A program made the position numbers and the translations under genes. Under the pieces are notes generated by a model that made no database searches, had not been told where the DNA came from, and saw only the letters and a list, made by a program, of their open reading frames with translations. A stretch of DNA of 64,000 nt from Corbicula japonica. Lineage: Eukaryota; Mollusca; Bivalvia; Venerida; Cyrenidae. Each line of letters begins with the position of its first letter. The stretch's first letter is position 1. The stretch is from positions 124,001 through 188,000 of the forward strand of contig JAZAYU010000176.1 in NCBI GenBank assembly GCA_038501625.1, written 5' to 3'. Positions 29,936 through 43,860 of this stretch are shown here, one piece after another.

Positions 29936-30032
29936 TTGTGACGTATTCGACCGAATATATCACACGTGTGAAAGCATTCGACCGAATATATCACACTTGT
30001 GACATATACGTTTTGTGACATATGTTCTAACG
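29936..30032. repeat. CGACCGAATATATCACACGTGTGA repeat, copy 2
   Basis: The core CGACCGAATATATCACAC occurs twice within 45 bp, followed by GTGACATATACGTTTTGTGA. CACGTG and ATTCGNNCGAAT are palindromes. Confidence 0.6.
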
Positions 30033-30999
30033 CAGCTTTCCAGAGACCAGTTCAAACATAGCGGTATTCGGCAGTAACGTCGTCACCAAAGCTGTAATGC
30101 TACACCAAGTTAAAAAAAAACACCTGCAATTTTGCGAATTATAAATAACTAACGATTTCTTGATCAAGTTGTTTGTCGTCACATAGCCTATCCATTGAAG
30201 CAGGCAGAGTAAGAAAAGACAGAACCTGTATGAAATTTAATCAAAACTGTTTAATTTGCAGTCCGAATTTTGAAGAAATAAGATCTTAATTCTTAGCAAA
30301 TGTTTGCAGTAATTTGGGATAAATTGGCCTTGCGTATGGAAATCAAAACTAAATACATGTATACTTTATTTCAATTATGTGAATTTTTGAGAGTAGTTTT
30401 TCGCAATTATAATGCTGGTTACATACTTGTTAAATGAACACCATATGATTTCTGTTTTATCTTATATCTTTGCATGTGTCACTTATTTTAATTAATTCTA
30501 ACGAGTTGCAATAAAAGTTGTTTTTTTGTTGTAAATTCTTACACAAATGTTCAAATAAAACGCGAATTGCATTGGTTTTTATTAGTCTGCCCAGAAAGGC
30601 GTGAAATATCGATAGCACTTAAGAAATAGCACATAGACACAGAGATGGTTTAATAACGTAAAACGGAGTGCTGTATTTGGTTGGGATATCGAAGCTGTAT
30701 TCAAACCAATGCATATGCAAATTCCAATTAAGCTTTTTATGTTTGATTAGAAGGATGACATATCGGATTATATAACAGAAATCATTCGAAAGCCGAGTCA
30801 TTTGGCAAAATAAAGAATATATCTCCAGTCATAAAATGTAGTTCAATTGCAACTAGTTGTGTAGCTTTGTAATTTTGTTACTTTGTAATTTGTAACCATA
30901 TTATACTGTTTATCTTTGTCAAATGTCTACATGTACATACTTTGAGGGCCTTATTGAAAATCGACATTGTCAAATAAGTAACCCTCTCAAAATAAAGTC

Positions 31000-31030
31000 G
31001 TTAATATTATTATTGTTATCATTATTATTA

Positions 31031-31088
<58 letters not shown>

Positions 31089-31089
31089 C
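31000..31089. repeat. (ATT)n microsatellite
   Basis: Long uninterrupted ATT run. The poly-Leu frame across it is an artefact. Confidence 0.9.
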
Positions 31090-31989
31090 AATGAGAAAGC
31101 TTGAAGCCCTTGAAGGTTCCACCGTCCGAAAATCTTAATTGCAACTTAACAAACATTAGTTCGAATTCGGGACAATAATGGGAGAAAGTCCGTCAAAATT
31201 TATTAAATACTACACCAAGACTACAGTAAGAAACTACGTCGCCGAGTATTTTATTAGTTACTGTAAAGGTATTTCTTTTTTGCATTGGGTCACTTGGGGA
31301 CACGGAAAGTAGATATAAACGCTCTGAATACAGTTTCCATTTTAGTAAGCGAACAGAATACCCCGACAGCTATATTGGTAAACATCCGGTTCCCCGTAGA
31401 ACAGTATTTAAAGTAAGATTAATACGGTGTCAAAATTATTAATTATACCTCCACAGGATAAACTTCATTTATTTAATAGTTGTCTTTTTTGCAAGACTAT
31501 ATTTCCCAACACTTCGTTTTGGGACAGTCTAAGTGCTTTTACATTATAATTTCAAACTTTCTGGACAAAATCCCCATCAAAAATAAAAAACTGCTGCCCA
31601 GAAATGGGGTTCGGGCTACCGCACTTTATCCAATCCGGATTCGCTCCCGGCGATTGAGTTCCTCATAACATGGATATATGTTGTTTATTGATCAGTTACG
31701 TCTGTTGTATTACATTTCTTCTCCTTATCTAATTGATCGAACTTAAAATGTACACTGTAAAATCAATTACCAAAAAGGCAAATATTTTCACGTATGCGAA
31801 TTCGTCCCATGCAGTATGATCAAAATACATTTCATGAAAAGGTATCATTTTCACTTACATTGCTGAATATCTTTGAGGTAGTATCCAGCCGCGATTCGTA
31901 TTAAGAAATCTGACTCTAAACGATTCCAAAAGAATTGATTTACGGTCCTTGCACGAGCAGGAGACGCGATTCTCGCGACATCAAACTTA

Positions 31990-32121
31990 ATGGCGGGTAA
32001 AAGCAGACGACTTTTAAATTGTGCTCTTTTGGCGAAACAAAAGCGTGAAAACGACTCTCTGAAGCTAAGTTTAATAAGTAATAGATACTCAACTGCGAAA
32101 GAACATAAATCACCTACAAAG
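31990..32121 (+). CDS. candidate first coding exon of an unidentified gene
   Basis: ATGGCGGG opens 44 codons: MAGKSRRLLNCALLAKQKRE, then NDSLKLSLISNRYS and TAKEHKSPTK, ending exactly at phase 0 before GTGAGC, a strong donor. The 90 bp upstream are less AT-rich than the surroundings (GCACGAGCAGGAGACGCGAT). The basic, leucine-containing N-terminus is unlike repeat translation. It could be the start of the zinc-finger gene 16 kb downstream, but phase 0 does not fit that exon directly, so at least one further exon would be needed. Otherwise it begins an unknown gene. I do not recognise the peptide. Confidence 0.4.
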
Positions 32122-34188
32122 GTGAGCAGTTATTATATTTCAATATGCTAACATTACAAAATTGGCGCCATTGCCGCTTTTCGGCAAAGAATTATTGCTC
32201 AGTCATCGTCGCAATGAGGTAGACCCCGCTGCAGGGATTCCGATCAAATTAATATAGTGTATTCATATTTAGTGAAATAAATATTTATAAAGTTAGGAAT
32301 CAGAATCGCAATCAAAATATGAGCCTGTGTGTACGCTACAGAGCGCCATCTTTGAATAGGACATAAAAATCTGAGTCGATAAAACGTGGGGAGTTTATGT
32401 CGCTATGAACACCCAATGTCGCCTGCCTGTTGATACCGTAGTAATGAGGGGGACATGCGTTTATCATCACCCGAATCAATTTTAGATTGAACGGTAAAAT
32501 TCACATCAGTTCACGAAATTTCTCATATCTCTTTTGATTAATTAATTAAGCATTACTTTTTTGGAAGCAGACGGTGTGTTATTTATTTTATAACATAGTT
32601 TCGACATTTTTTTGCCATTATAAAAGCGACCGTTTCGGTTTTAAAGTGCATTTTCAATTTTAAAATGTTCTTTATTGCGTTTTATTTCATATCACTTTAC
32701 AAAGACATGAATAAGCGTTTGTTAAAATCACGGCTAAGAAGTGTCATTTGGTTCGCTAAACTGATAAAGAATACAGATGAAAATAACGATTCAACATTCA
32801 ACATACCTGTATCTATTGTTTAGAAATGTTTTCAGTTAATAAACATAATTAAAGAATTAAATATAATACTGTTTTATTTTAATCTTCAAACTTCTATTTG
32901 CACGCCTTAGATTCAAAAACGACCAACAACAAAAGCGCGATATGAAATATTCAGAAAAATTAATTTTAATGGAGGCTTTAGATACGGAACGACATTAAAA
33001 GTTCTGAAAAAATGTCAAGTATACACTTAATAAAAAAAACTTCATACAATATATAGACTGGAAAAGAAATACTATTTTACATTCTAACAGTTACAATATA
33101 AACTTAATGAATGATATTCATGATGTTATATATTTCTAGAAAAAAAAACGGAATTAGATTTTATGCTATTACGGTATTTTTATTTTGTCTAGAATGTATA
33201 TCCATTTTAGTACAGAATAAATTTTTGAGTTTTAAATAAATAATAAATCTAGGCTTAACATAATTTTCTGGTTTAATCGAAAAAATGGTCCTTGTATCAT
33301 ATAATAGAGTTCATAGTCGGATGCAAGACAGAAAGTGGGTTTGTTTGGGATACCAAACATGAGGGTTGTAGCAGCATGATAATTTCCAATTTACTGACCA
33401 ACTTTAAAACTAAATTACTGCCCAAAATGTGAGTTCGCGCAACCATACCGAACCCCCTCTGGATCCCCCTCGGCAGTTCTTCTATAAAAGAGAAGGTTTT
33501 TTCACTTGATTTAAATTTGACTTATATGTAAAATTTGCCTGCTTTAAAGTCAAGTTTGAACTGACCTACTCAAATCAACCCGATAATAGGGATTTTCTTT
33601 CCTGCAATTTGCGGTTCCGTTAATTAAAGGTACGAAACGGTTCTTAAAGAACCACGCGATCGTCCCTTCTGGGAATCGCTTTTAATTTCCAACACAGTTT
33701 GTTATCGGTCTATCTTAACAAAACAGATAGTAATAGTCACATCCCTGTCTTACAGGTAACAATTAATTACAAAATATCCAAATTTACACGGCAATAAAAC
33801 GCATTGTTAACATTAAATATGCATATGGACGATCGTAAGATTTCGTGAGTGGTTAATTTGCCGGCATCGTCAGTTCGGAGTTTTGTTTTGATACGACAGC
33901 GAGATGATTAAATCTCGAATATCCAATTTTCTACCTGTGGGAAGATATTTAATGAATATTTCCGTCACGAGATCGTTCCCGGAATCTAAGATCCCACGAT
34001 ATATTGTTTATCGCTGCCGCTTTAAATGTGCAATGAGTTTCCGTACCAGGCTTTGGGTTTTACCTGGTTGTATTTTCATAGAACGTAACCTTGGTAATAA
34101 AGATTGTTTAAAAAGTATGAAAATGAAGTGTATTTATTTTAGTGCCACCATATTTATATGATATGTCTTACGAGACACCTGTGCCAAC
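32122..34188. other. no recognised gene
   Basis: AT-rich unique-looking sequence. A 85-codon frame at 33,904-34,161 has no recognisable content and no splice context that I trust. Confidence 0.4.
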
Positions 34189-34286
34189 GAGCATAAAACT
34201 AAATCTGAAGACCAGTCTAAAATCTCAAGCATCTGATTGGCTGAAATGGCGACTACCAGAATTTCTTGAGATTTTATACTGGATCT
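34189..34286. mobile_element. CATCTGATTGGC MITE, partial copy
   Basis: CATAAAACTAAATCTGAAGA, CAAGCATCTGATTGGCTGAA and CTTGAGATTTTATACTGG. The right half is shortened. Confidence 0.55.
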
Positions 34287-34343
34287 CCCCTCCCCCTTGT
34301 GGGCTTAAGCCGGTACCGGCACTACTCGGCTACGGAGACTTTT

Positions 34344-35020
34344 ATTTAGTTTAGTTTAGTTTAAACAATATTTATTTACCATAAATCATGTTACATGTAC
34401 ATAAACAAATATAGACAAAATTAGGTATGAGAATCTGGTGGTCTCTATTTCACCACAAGAACACAAAGAAATCTCAATTCAGACTGTTATTAGCCTACCG
34501 TCACATTTGAGGCCAGGACAACACGAACACCATTTATTTGTAGACTTTATTTCCTTCAAGTTAAAGAATCAAATATTATATTTAACATATACAACAATAA
34601 TACGGAATAAACATGATAAAGACGTGTAAAAATCCGTAAAAAATATTTAAAACAGTAAGCGCGATTAACTGTCCCATATGCTTATTATTTTAACAATCGC
34701 ATGTTTTCAAATGTTTTTTTAATAAATATATGGAAGAGACACATCTAATGTCAAAAGGAATATCATTCCATACGATCATACCTGTAGCTGAAACATTTTT
34801 TAATTAAGTAAGTTCTTCCTTTAAAGTGTTCAGTATCCGTTCTTGAAGATCTTTCGTAGGTGTGCGAACAGGTTTTTTAAGAATTATTCTTGCTGCTCTT
34901 TTTTGAATTTTGTAAATTCTGTTCAAGTCATGACGGTTACCGTTACTCCAAACAATACAGAAAAATGAAGACGATGATTCTGATATTTTCATACATTTCA
35001 ATTCATAATGCAAATTTGGT
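34344..35020 (-). pseudogene. 3' end of a decayed non-LTR retrotransposon
   Basis: On the minus strand at about 35,013-34,804, FFCIVWSNGNRHDLNRIYKI followed by QKRAARIILKKP matches the C-terminal reverse-transcriptase region of CR1/L2/RTE-like elements (vWg...l..lQkrAaRiI). After a frame break, MIVWNDIPFDIR and LLKKHLK near 34,780-34,700 match the following IWNSLPxxIR...FKxxLK block. The 3' tail near 34,344-34,363 is AAACTAAACTAAA, a simple-repeat tail rather than poly-A. Heavily decayed and 5'-truncated; clade not assigned. Confidence 0.6.
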
Positions 35021-38000
35021 CAGGTTCTGTGCATTTTTATACGATTAAAGTTCTTTAAAATTTCTTTTAATATGAAACATACAGGAATTTTGCTCGGCCA
35101 CTATTGCGGCTATTACGTTTAAATTAAAAACTCGAGTAGCAAATATGTCTGTTTACACGTATTGAGTAATAGCATTTCAATAAAAGTATCTAGAAGCAAG
35201 TTTTTGAGGTATTGTCAAAACACATATAATGTTGAATATATCGCATGCAAAAAGCAATGGACAATTCCATTAAATGAAAATATATTAAGTTTTAGAAAAA
35301 CTTATTGAAGTATTACTATCCTTTAATGCACAAGTTTCAGAGAAAAAAATGTTAACAAATAGTCATGATTTATTAGTTCTTAGTCAATCAGCAGTTATTC
35401 ATTTGTTTAATGTGCAATACATAAATGGTTAAGAACATTCACGATGGCTGTGAATAATGGCTGGGTTGCCGAGGCAGCACCTCCTGTTGCTTTGGAAAAG
35501 TGAAACATTCTAATTCTCACCTTGTCGGGCGTTGTGAGGACAAAAACCTGCGAAAGTGAACATGTTTTCTCCTTGCCATGTTAAATCTGATACTCGTGGA
35601 ATGGAAATATTTCTTGTTTCCTTCAAACCAAACAATGGCCGCCAAATTATTCATTAAAATTGATCTGTGCTCGATTTATGTACCTGACAATTTTTGAATG
35701 TTCGGACTAAGATTAATCGAGTAAGATTGACAGTCACCGTTAATGACTTATTATTTGTTGATTGGTTGCGTATTTGTTTCGATGCAAGCCGTCAGGATCG
35801 CGGACAGTTTGAACAGAGGTTCTATTAAACAGATAATGGCGATAATTCATGAGGTCGCCGAGGTTAACAATAAAACTACACATCTTTGACATCAACAGTA
35901 TCTCTATTAAGTTTGATACAGATTTCTGGAGCTGAGTTTGGTAAGGTATTCTCAAGAATGAATAGCATTTTCCCCATGTTGTATCACATTTAGCACGACG
36001 AAGATCGGCGAAAATATTGTCATCTTACAGAAAACGGAATTGTTTGAAATCAAATTTATCTTATAAGACGTACTTGAAAAAAAAACTATAATTTCTGTCC
36101 CAATTCAAGTGTACAATTTATCAACTTTCTTGTTACTGACACTTTCGTATCTTTCGTTTTCTATTTTTTTAAACACTAAAAAAACTTCTCAAAAGTTGCG
36201 CAGTTTTAATTGTTTCAAAAGGTGGTTTAAGGAATACACTATGGTTACGTAAAGTAAATTTATCTAATCTAACACATCGTAAAATGCAATTGGTAAGAAA
36301 ATAAGAACTTTGGGGATTTTAGTACCTTCAGGAACACCACAAAACAAATGTCTTACGATATACTTCTGCACATATATTAGTTAAAATCATTTATTAGTTA
36401 AAATAATTTTAAATGATTTTATAACATAAAAAATTCTTTGGTCGTCTCTTGATTCTATTCTGCGATACAGGAACTGCAATAGGGCCAATGTTTAGGTTTT
36501 AGATAACAAGACAGTCGCTGTGAAAAAGTCAGCCTTTATACACTGGGGCCTCGTTAAGGCTCTTCAAATCTTTTGTCTTTATTGGTCTTTATTAAATTAA
36601 AGACCGTCTTTTGCTGACATTTTAAATCTCGCGGAATCACGCGAGACTACTAGACCGGTTCCAGGTCGCTCGTTAGACGATGCTGACGGGTTATAGATTT
36701 GTTTTCTGTAATAGTCAATTTCAAAGGAAGAAAAACAGATATCATAGAGGTGTCATGAGGGTTATTTAATGATACCAAATAAAACTGTTTTCAAATTATT
36801 CGCGACACAGATGACAATTTGCCTTGTACAATCACTGTTTATATGTTTGTTTTTGGGCTGCTGTTTTTGCAAATGTGTTTCTCCTCAGCTTATTTCAATA
36901 ATTTATGATACAGGAAAGATGCGATATGGAAGTTAAAATGAGGAAGTTGGAGCCATATTAAAAAAAAAAAGACAATGGAAAACTTAACTGAAAAACTTAA
37001 GAAGAATTTTCTTACATCAAAGTTCGGAATGTTTCATATAAACACCATTATCAAACAACATCATATAACAACAAATATCTGATAGAGCACAACATCGTTT
37101 TACCTGAAATTTACATGTTTTGCCTTTTCATAATCAATGTGCAAGCAAAACTTGTAAGAAATTTATATTATCACCAAAATATGATTTTTTTTCATATTGT
37201 CTGAAACATGAAAAAAAACTTTATGGTGGGGCTTAAAATACTGAGACAAAATTAAAAAAAACACGTTTATTACTTCGCTCGTGCACATTACTTGTGTCAA
37301 TTTGCGAAATACCTAAAATAACATTAATTGGTTCATAGATTAGATTGTCCGGACATCTTTTAGCTCTTCTAAAATGTGAACAGGAACAGTGGCCGTCGCT
37401 CGTGAGTTTACCAAACTGGGAGTTATTCACAAATTAAGAAATAATTCTTTGACCCGCCATATTTTGTTTCACGTTTAAAACGAGGCAGATGTGAATGGGC
37501 GTGAATCTGCGAGACTTCCTACTGTTTTAAATGACATCTCGGACAACGAGACATTGATACGGGACCATGCAAACGCTCCAAAGAATGATTAAAAGTCATG
37601 TTTCTGTATTCATGTAATAATCATTAAATTCATGAAATATTCATCGCGTGCTAGGACTTTCAATAACACAATTAGCCCAATAAAACAGTCGAGAAGAACC
37701 TGTCAATGACGGCTGTTCGCCTAGCATTCATTTTGAAGTCCCCTTTTTGTTTAAAACATCGCCGCAAAAAATGAACCCACAATTTAACGTTGTTCACATA
37801 TTTTTATTTCTTTGTCAAATATTTAAGAGAAAAACTGAATAATATACTGATTTCATGTATCCATATTTACACATAATTCAAGACTGTTTACTTCTGGATT
37901 GATTGGTAATTTATTCGTCATTCAGAATTCACAAATTTTCATAATTTCACGTCCACAAAGAAAAAGAAAACTATAAACAGGATTTGTAGTATTTCGAAAA

Positions 38001-40667
38001 AAGAATATTGTCGAATTGTTACATATGTATTCGCTCATCGTTGCGCATGTAACATGAATAATGTGTTTATTGTTTTAAACTCAAGACATTGATTCCAATT
38101 TACGCAGTATGGTAGTATGTTGTAAATTTAATCAGGAATCTAAGTTTCTAGTTCTACATACGGTATCGAGAATTATAGCTTCGTTTAACGTCATAACTTG
38201 TTAGAGTATTCGTCATCTCTATGGCCTAAGGTACCACGCCCAAGTCCCCTTAGTAATGTGAAAATTTTAATAAAAGAAATAGAACCAAAATGATAAAATA
38301 TTTTATCACACTGACGATATCTGAATAAGCTTTTCTATTTTCTTTTAATTTATGATGTGATGCCAATGGTGATAGTTTACCATCGAAAATTAACTGTTTC
38401 AACTTAATGTCATTGCAAATTGAAATATTAGGTACAATAAAACACACTTAATAGCACATACATCGCGGAAGTGATAACTCAACATATCAAGATTCCAATG
38501 CCACCGTTTAATCTCTTATGACATTGGATTTCATTTTCTACTAGAAAATCAAAAATACCAAACTTCAATTCTTCAAATATATTAATTTTATAAAAAAAAA
38601 CAACAACTCAAAACAAAGTCAGTGCCACTTTTTAATAGCCGTACAATATTCCACTTTATTTCCATCTATATCTACTAGTATACAAGTGTTTTATTCGGCG
38701 AAAGATTTTTGCAGAGACCACCGGCTAATATTTGTTTATCCGTAAAGTTTTTACATCACGTTTTTACAATTTTCTATTAATTTCTTTTGATTGAATACAT
38801 AACTTTTTACAAGTAATCTAGAAAAGAATAATAATGTCGTTTTCTCTTTTACCCTAACAGCTTTGAATACTAAAAATAATCGAACAATAATCTCTTTGTT
38901 CCAATTTAATCGCCCGATTGTTCGAACATATGAGTCAAATGAAAATTCAATGGTTTTGGCACAATCGTTGACGACCGTCAGTTCCTGTCAGGGACGCACA
39001 TGTTTAGATCACGACGGGGTTCGGATTCAGGGCCGGACTCTGTGGAATACATGAATAATAATGTTGTCTTGATGGTCTGACACCGTACTCAAATTATTAG
39101 TCAAATTGAACATAAAATTAGTCGACGGAGCTGTTTAAAGCGAGCCTCTTTGCTATCTGATATCTTATATATTCATTTGAAGGAGCAGATTTTTGTTCGA
39201 GGCAGAATGGGCATATTTGGTTGACAAATTTCAAACCATACCCCCTATGTCGCATTCAAATCGGTTTTGTACAGTACCAATTTCTCTAGCCGTACACCGC
39301 TTATTATCACAGTGGGTGGGGTATCGATATAATTTTACCGTCTAAATGGTATTGTTCTCTGGTTTGGAATTATGGCCAATATATTTTGTGAATAGCAATG
39401 AGACACGATCATTTTGTCACTAAAGGCGGTGAAAAGACACAACTTTAAAATGCTGGTGTTTATTTAATTCAATTAACTGCCAATTACAATGTCCCACTGG
39501 TTTGACAACGAATCTCCGAGATTGTGTTTCAACGTTCATTGATCCGTTTGACTTCTCAAAGAACTGCCGAAGCAGATGCCCTTAATCGCGACAAAATGCC
39601 CATCGTGGATAAAGAATTAGAACTCCGTCTTCTCCGCAAATAAAATATATCGTAGAGGAGAATAATATACTCAAAGGTTATCAATCGTGCGTAGCCAATA
39701 CCTTATCAATGTTTGTTTTCATTTGAAATTTTATTTTGTTGATGAAGAGATTGCTTTTCACAAGAGTAATTGGATTTGCTATAGGGCGTCAAATAAGGCG
39801 GAGTTTCATCCTAAACAGCAATAATCCAATAGAGCGGTACCGGATAATGGCTTTTAGATTGACTGCTTGCCCAGTACGACTCACTAAGGTCACGTGGGGT
39901 GAAATATTAGGATCACGTGCCCTATGGTGCCGCCTACTGTTAAATAAAATAGATACCTTTCGTTTGACACAGGTGACCAAAAATAAAGTCAAATGTCTCA
40001 ATAACATATTCATTTCATTTTCATTTGCACGGATATTAAGCGGACGTGCGGAGTATTTTTGCAACTGACTTGTTTGTTTCCAAACTTTGCCACTTGTTTA
40101 ATAAGCGAAAATAATTGATTGACTTATAAATTTTGCTAACGCAAATATGAATCAAACGGACGGATAGTGTTTCCCATGAAGTTTTGATTTGAAGAAGCGA
40201 AAATTTGCTACTGACGCAACAGTCAACACGATGTTTCCATCGCATTTAGGGTACGTATACAGTTTTTATTACTAAGAATAAAAAACTAGTGATCATTTGC
40301 GAACTTCTACAAAATGTCACATACATGACACTGTTTTAACAACAAGAACAGTATGATACAAATTTTGTATATTCCTGCGATAAATTTGTCATTTATTCTG
40401 ACGTTGTTTTTTTATACTTTTCAAATGGTTTTGCAAGACTAAGTATTTCGACGTCTATTGAGCTTGATAAGTTGGGTTTATTTATTTATTTATATTTTTA
40501 TGTTGGAGATTTTTTTAAAACACGTCCTGTCTGCGATTTCGTTTACATAATTATGTGCGCAAAGCGCTTTTTTTTAAAAGAAGATTTAAGTTTTATCGTA
40601 CACATTATTACGGAAAGATATCTTTCCCTTGCTATGTACAAAATTATAAAAATAAAATAATAACAAG
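35021..40667. other. gene-poor AT-rich stretch
   Basis: No convincing coding exon, RNA gene or element found. The segment at 39,736-40,068 is open on both strands, less AT-rich, and holds two CACGTG boxes and CCAAT-type sequence (AATCCAATAG), so it is more likely regulatory or chance than coding. Confidence 0.35.
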
Positions 40668-40668
40668 T

Positions 40669-40674
40669 AATAAT

Positions 40675-40714
<40 letters not shown>

Positions 40715-40718
40715 TAAT

Positions 40719-40796
<78 letters not shown>
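40669..40796. repeat. (AAT)n(GAT)n compound microsatellite
   Basis: AAT repeats pass directly into more than 20 GAT repeats. Confidence 0.9.
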
Positions 40797-41435
40797 GGAT
40801 TTAGTGAGAGATTATGGGAGCGCAGTCAACATGTTTGATCTAAAAGGCTTCAAGGATTACAGTATAGGAATAGTTTGAAATATGGCACCTGACAATTCGT
40901 GAGTTACGTCCGAATAAACTCGTTTTGCAGGTATTGTGCTAAGATTTAGGTTGTAATTAACAGATACTACTTTTACCAAATGTTATTTCTAATAAGTATT
41001 GTATACTTTCTCTAACGAACGTTAAGTATACTTCATTGAAATGTGATAAAAATATGAAACAATTTCTTCACAGAGACGCGCATATTACATATTGGAAAAC
41101 CTACATTAACTTACAATAACTGACACTCCGTAGCGAAATTAGCACTTTTTAAGAGCAAAGTAGCCATAATCCCCCATAAGTATCTAAACTTTTTTGTTTT
41201 GAGACATTTTAGAAACGTTTTTGATATTTCCCTTTTACGGTTATATAATTTTAGTAATTAAAAATTATAATTTTTTACAGTTAATTTTTAGTAATTAAAA
41301 AGTATAATTATATATGAAAAAACACACAAAATAAACGGTATCCAAGTAACATCATTATAACTTAAGTACCCCCCCATTTTATTGAATAAAAATATAAAAA
41401 CATCATAATAAAACAAAATACACATACAAATATTT

Positions 41436-41444
41436 ATTATTATA

Positions 41445-41492
<48 letters not shown>

Positions 41493-41494
41493 TT
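41436..41494. repeat. (ATT)n microsatellite
   Basis: ATT repeats; on the minus strand they give the poly-Ile frame, an artefact. Confidence 0.9.
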
Positions 41495-43037
41495 ATTACT
41501 TTGTTTCAAAATAACACTCTTTGGTCATAAAAGTTGAAAAGAAAATTATAATTTAATTTAGGAAGTTGTCAAAAGGGTCACTGAAATGGATGTAATTTAA
41601 TGGTAGAAACATAAAAAAGTAAAAAAAATGTCGGTATTTTGACGTTGAAGTAAAGTAAACGACTATATACTTATAATAGTTAAAAAAACAACAATAATAA
41701 CATCAACAACAATTACCAAATAGACATACCACGTGCATTTGGCATAAGCGCAGTGAAAAAATTTTGACAGCGTTTTGTCCGCAGCATGCAAATTATATAT
41801 CTCACAATCAATGGACAAATAATAACGATACTATCGTAACTGTTGTTTCTATATTGATACGTGTTTTGCTTTTGTTAAAAAACGGTTGAACGATCCTACA
41901 TTAAACCTGTTTTACTAATGACATACAAACGGACAGACAGCTTTCTCTCGGAATCTGAACGAGACAAACATGTCCATTTTAACAATATAGGAAATAAATA
42001 TGGCAGAGAACTGAGTGTACTTTTACAGCATTGTATTTTGTTGTTGTTTTGGAAAGAACAGATGATAAATGCGTTACCTTACGTTTCATAACCGTATATA
42101 ATCAAGGCGAAGTTTAAATACAAGCTTTTGAAATTTGGCCGATGTTTTCGGTTAAAAATTGTTTATAATGTCCCTAATTTTCTACAGGTTTGGGCTTAAT
42201 TCCTTATTTTGTCTCATATTAAGGAGGTATAAACTGTGGCTCGGTGGATGGACTGATTGTCTGGTCTTTGTCATTTTTATAATTTCTTAAACGAGCTCAT
42301 ACACTCGGCTGCCATGGAAAATCGCTTTTGTGGACTTCCGGCTCTGTGGTCCGACAGAATCATGCCTAACACATAATAAAACAGCTCCGGCCGCTGCGGT
42401 CTGATATTATAATTGAAAATATTGCTTTTGGTAAATTTTGGAAATTTTGGAAGCACTGAAACAGAGATCGTCCGAAAATGCCAAATCTGTTATACAATAC
42501 TGCTAAATTTGGTTCATAAAAACAGCGACACTAAACTTGTCCCCGATCACACATTCTAATCCCAAAGCGTGGACCACTCATATATACGTCTACTTATTTC
42601 TAGAGTATAATTTCTTTTAGCTGTGATTTCCAAACATTCAAGTGTTATTTTCCAGTTGCTCGTTTCATTAGAAAAGATCTCTGTCAATTTTTGCATTTTA
42701 ACCCGTAGAGGCATTACCGGTGTATATTGTGAGGAATCAGAAAACGTTCAGGTCTCTCTTTTGTATCTTCTATTGAAAAACAACAACAACAACAAACGAA
42801 CGAACAAACAACATTTTGAAATGACCCCGTGTGAAATATGAATCAAGCGTTCCGGCTAAACTTAAATGGCGCAAATAGCTACGATTGTGGTTGTTACACG
42901 CTCGCCGCTAAAGCGTAACCGGCATATTCTGCGTGCGCCGGTTAGTGATCCCGGCTTAATCTGGGAACACATACAGTGATTTGCCGGTGCCCGTTTAGGA
43001 GTCCGCGTAAGCGGTCTTGCCAAATCAAGTAGACCCT

Positions 43038-43123
43038 TAACATTTACGCATTTGACTTCCGTTGTAAATCGTGTGGCATCAGAAACTTTGGAGACACGTA
43101 TACATTTACGCATTTGACTTCAG
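43038..43123. repeat. 20-bp direct repeat pair
   Basis: ACATTTACGCATTTGACTTC occurs exactly at 43038-43057 and 43104-43123, within a locally GC-richer segment. No known family. Confidence 0.7.
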
Positions 43124-43860
43124 CAACAGCCTCTTGGCTAGGGAAACTTCAACAATATTTGTATATTTCCAACAGAAAATGATAACGTTACTGAATAAAA
43201 AACATGGATTAGCAAAGCAGAAGTATTGCACAAGTATGCCTACAACTTGTGGAAAGACTCATATGATTGCTAATTGTATAAGCGAAGACAGTGGGGCATT
43301 TTGGCCATTGTCACAAATAAAAAAAACTTAAAGAAAATCGCATTTTAGAAATACAGAAACAGTGGACTTGATAGAGCCAACTTGTCGGAGGCACAGTTTA
43401 CATGTTTACCCTAAAATCTGGCATGCGGTCCTGATATCTGCCACGGAATCATCAATATTCACAAATAATATCTGTTTTTATTCCATTTTGCTAAGCTGGA
43501 CACGCAGTTTGAATTAACCAACTTAGTTTGAGATCTGCTTACTCATTTTATTTTGTTTAACTTTAAAATGATCCCCCAAAGTTTAGATTGTTTAAAAAAA
43601 CGTTCATTTGAAAATGCTATATACTCATTACATAGTCTGAAAAGATTTTCTTCATTAAGCCTCAAAACAACACGAATCGTACATGGAAAATGTGTTCAAG
43701 CCTTACATTAAGATCACGAAAGTTGTTTGAACAAATATAAGTGTTGACTTAGCGCTATAGCTGAATATTTTTTAGAATTTCTAAATATCAAAACGTAAAA
43801 CGTCAATCAGAGCTTCAGAAGTATGAACGTTTCTCACAAAAGGCGTAGATCAATTTACTA

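Noticed and set aside
30923..31138. Poly-Leu open frame
   Set aside because: (ATT)n microsatellite read in one frame.
33904..34161. 85-codon frame starting ATGATTAAATCTCG
   Set aside because: No family resemblance, no donor at the right place, and no sign of purifying selection that I can see.
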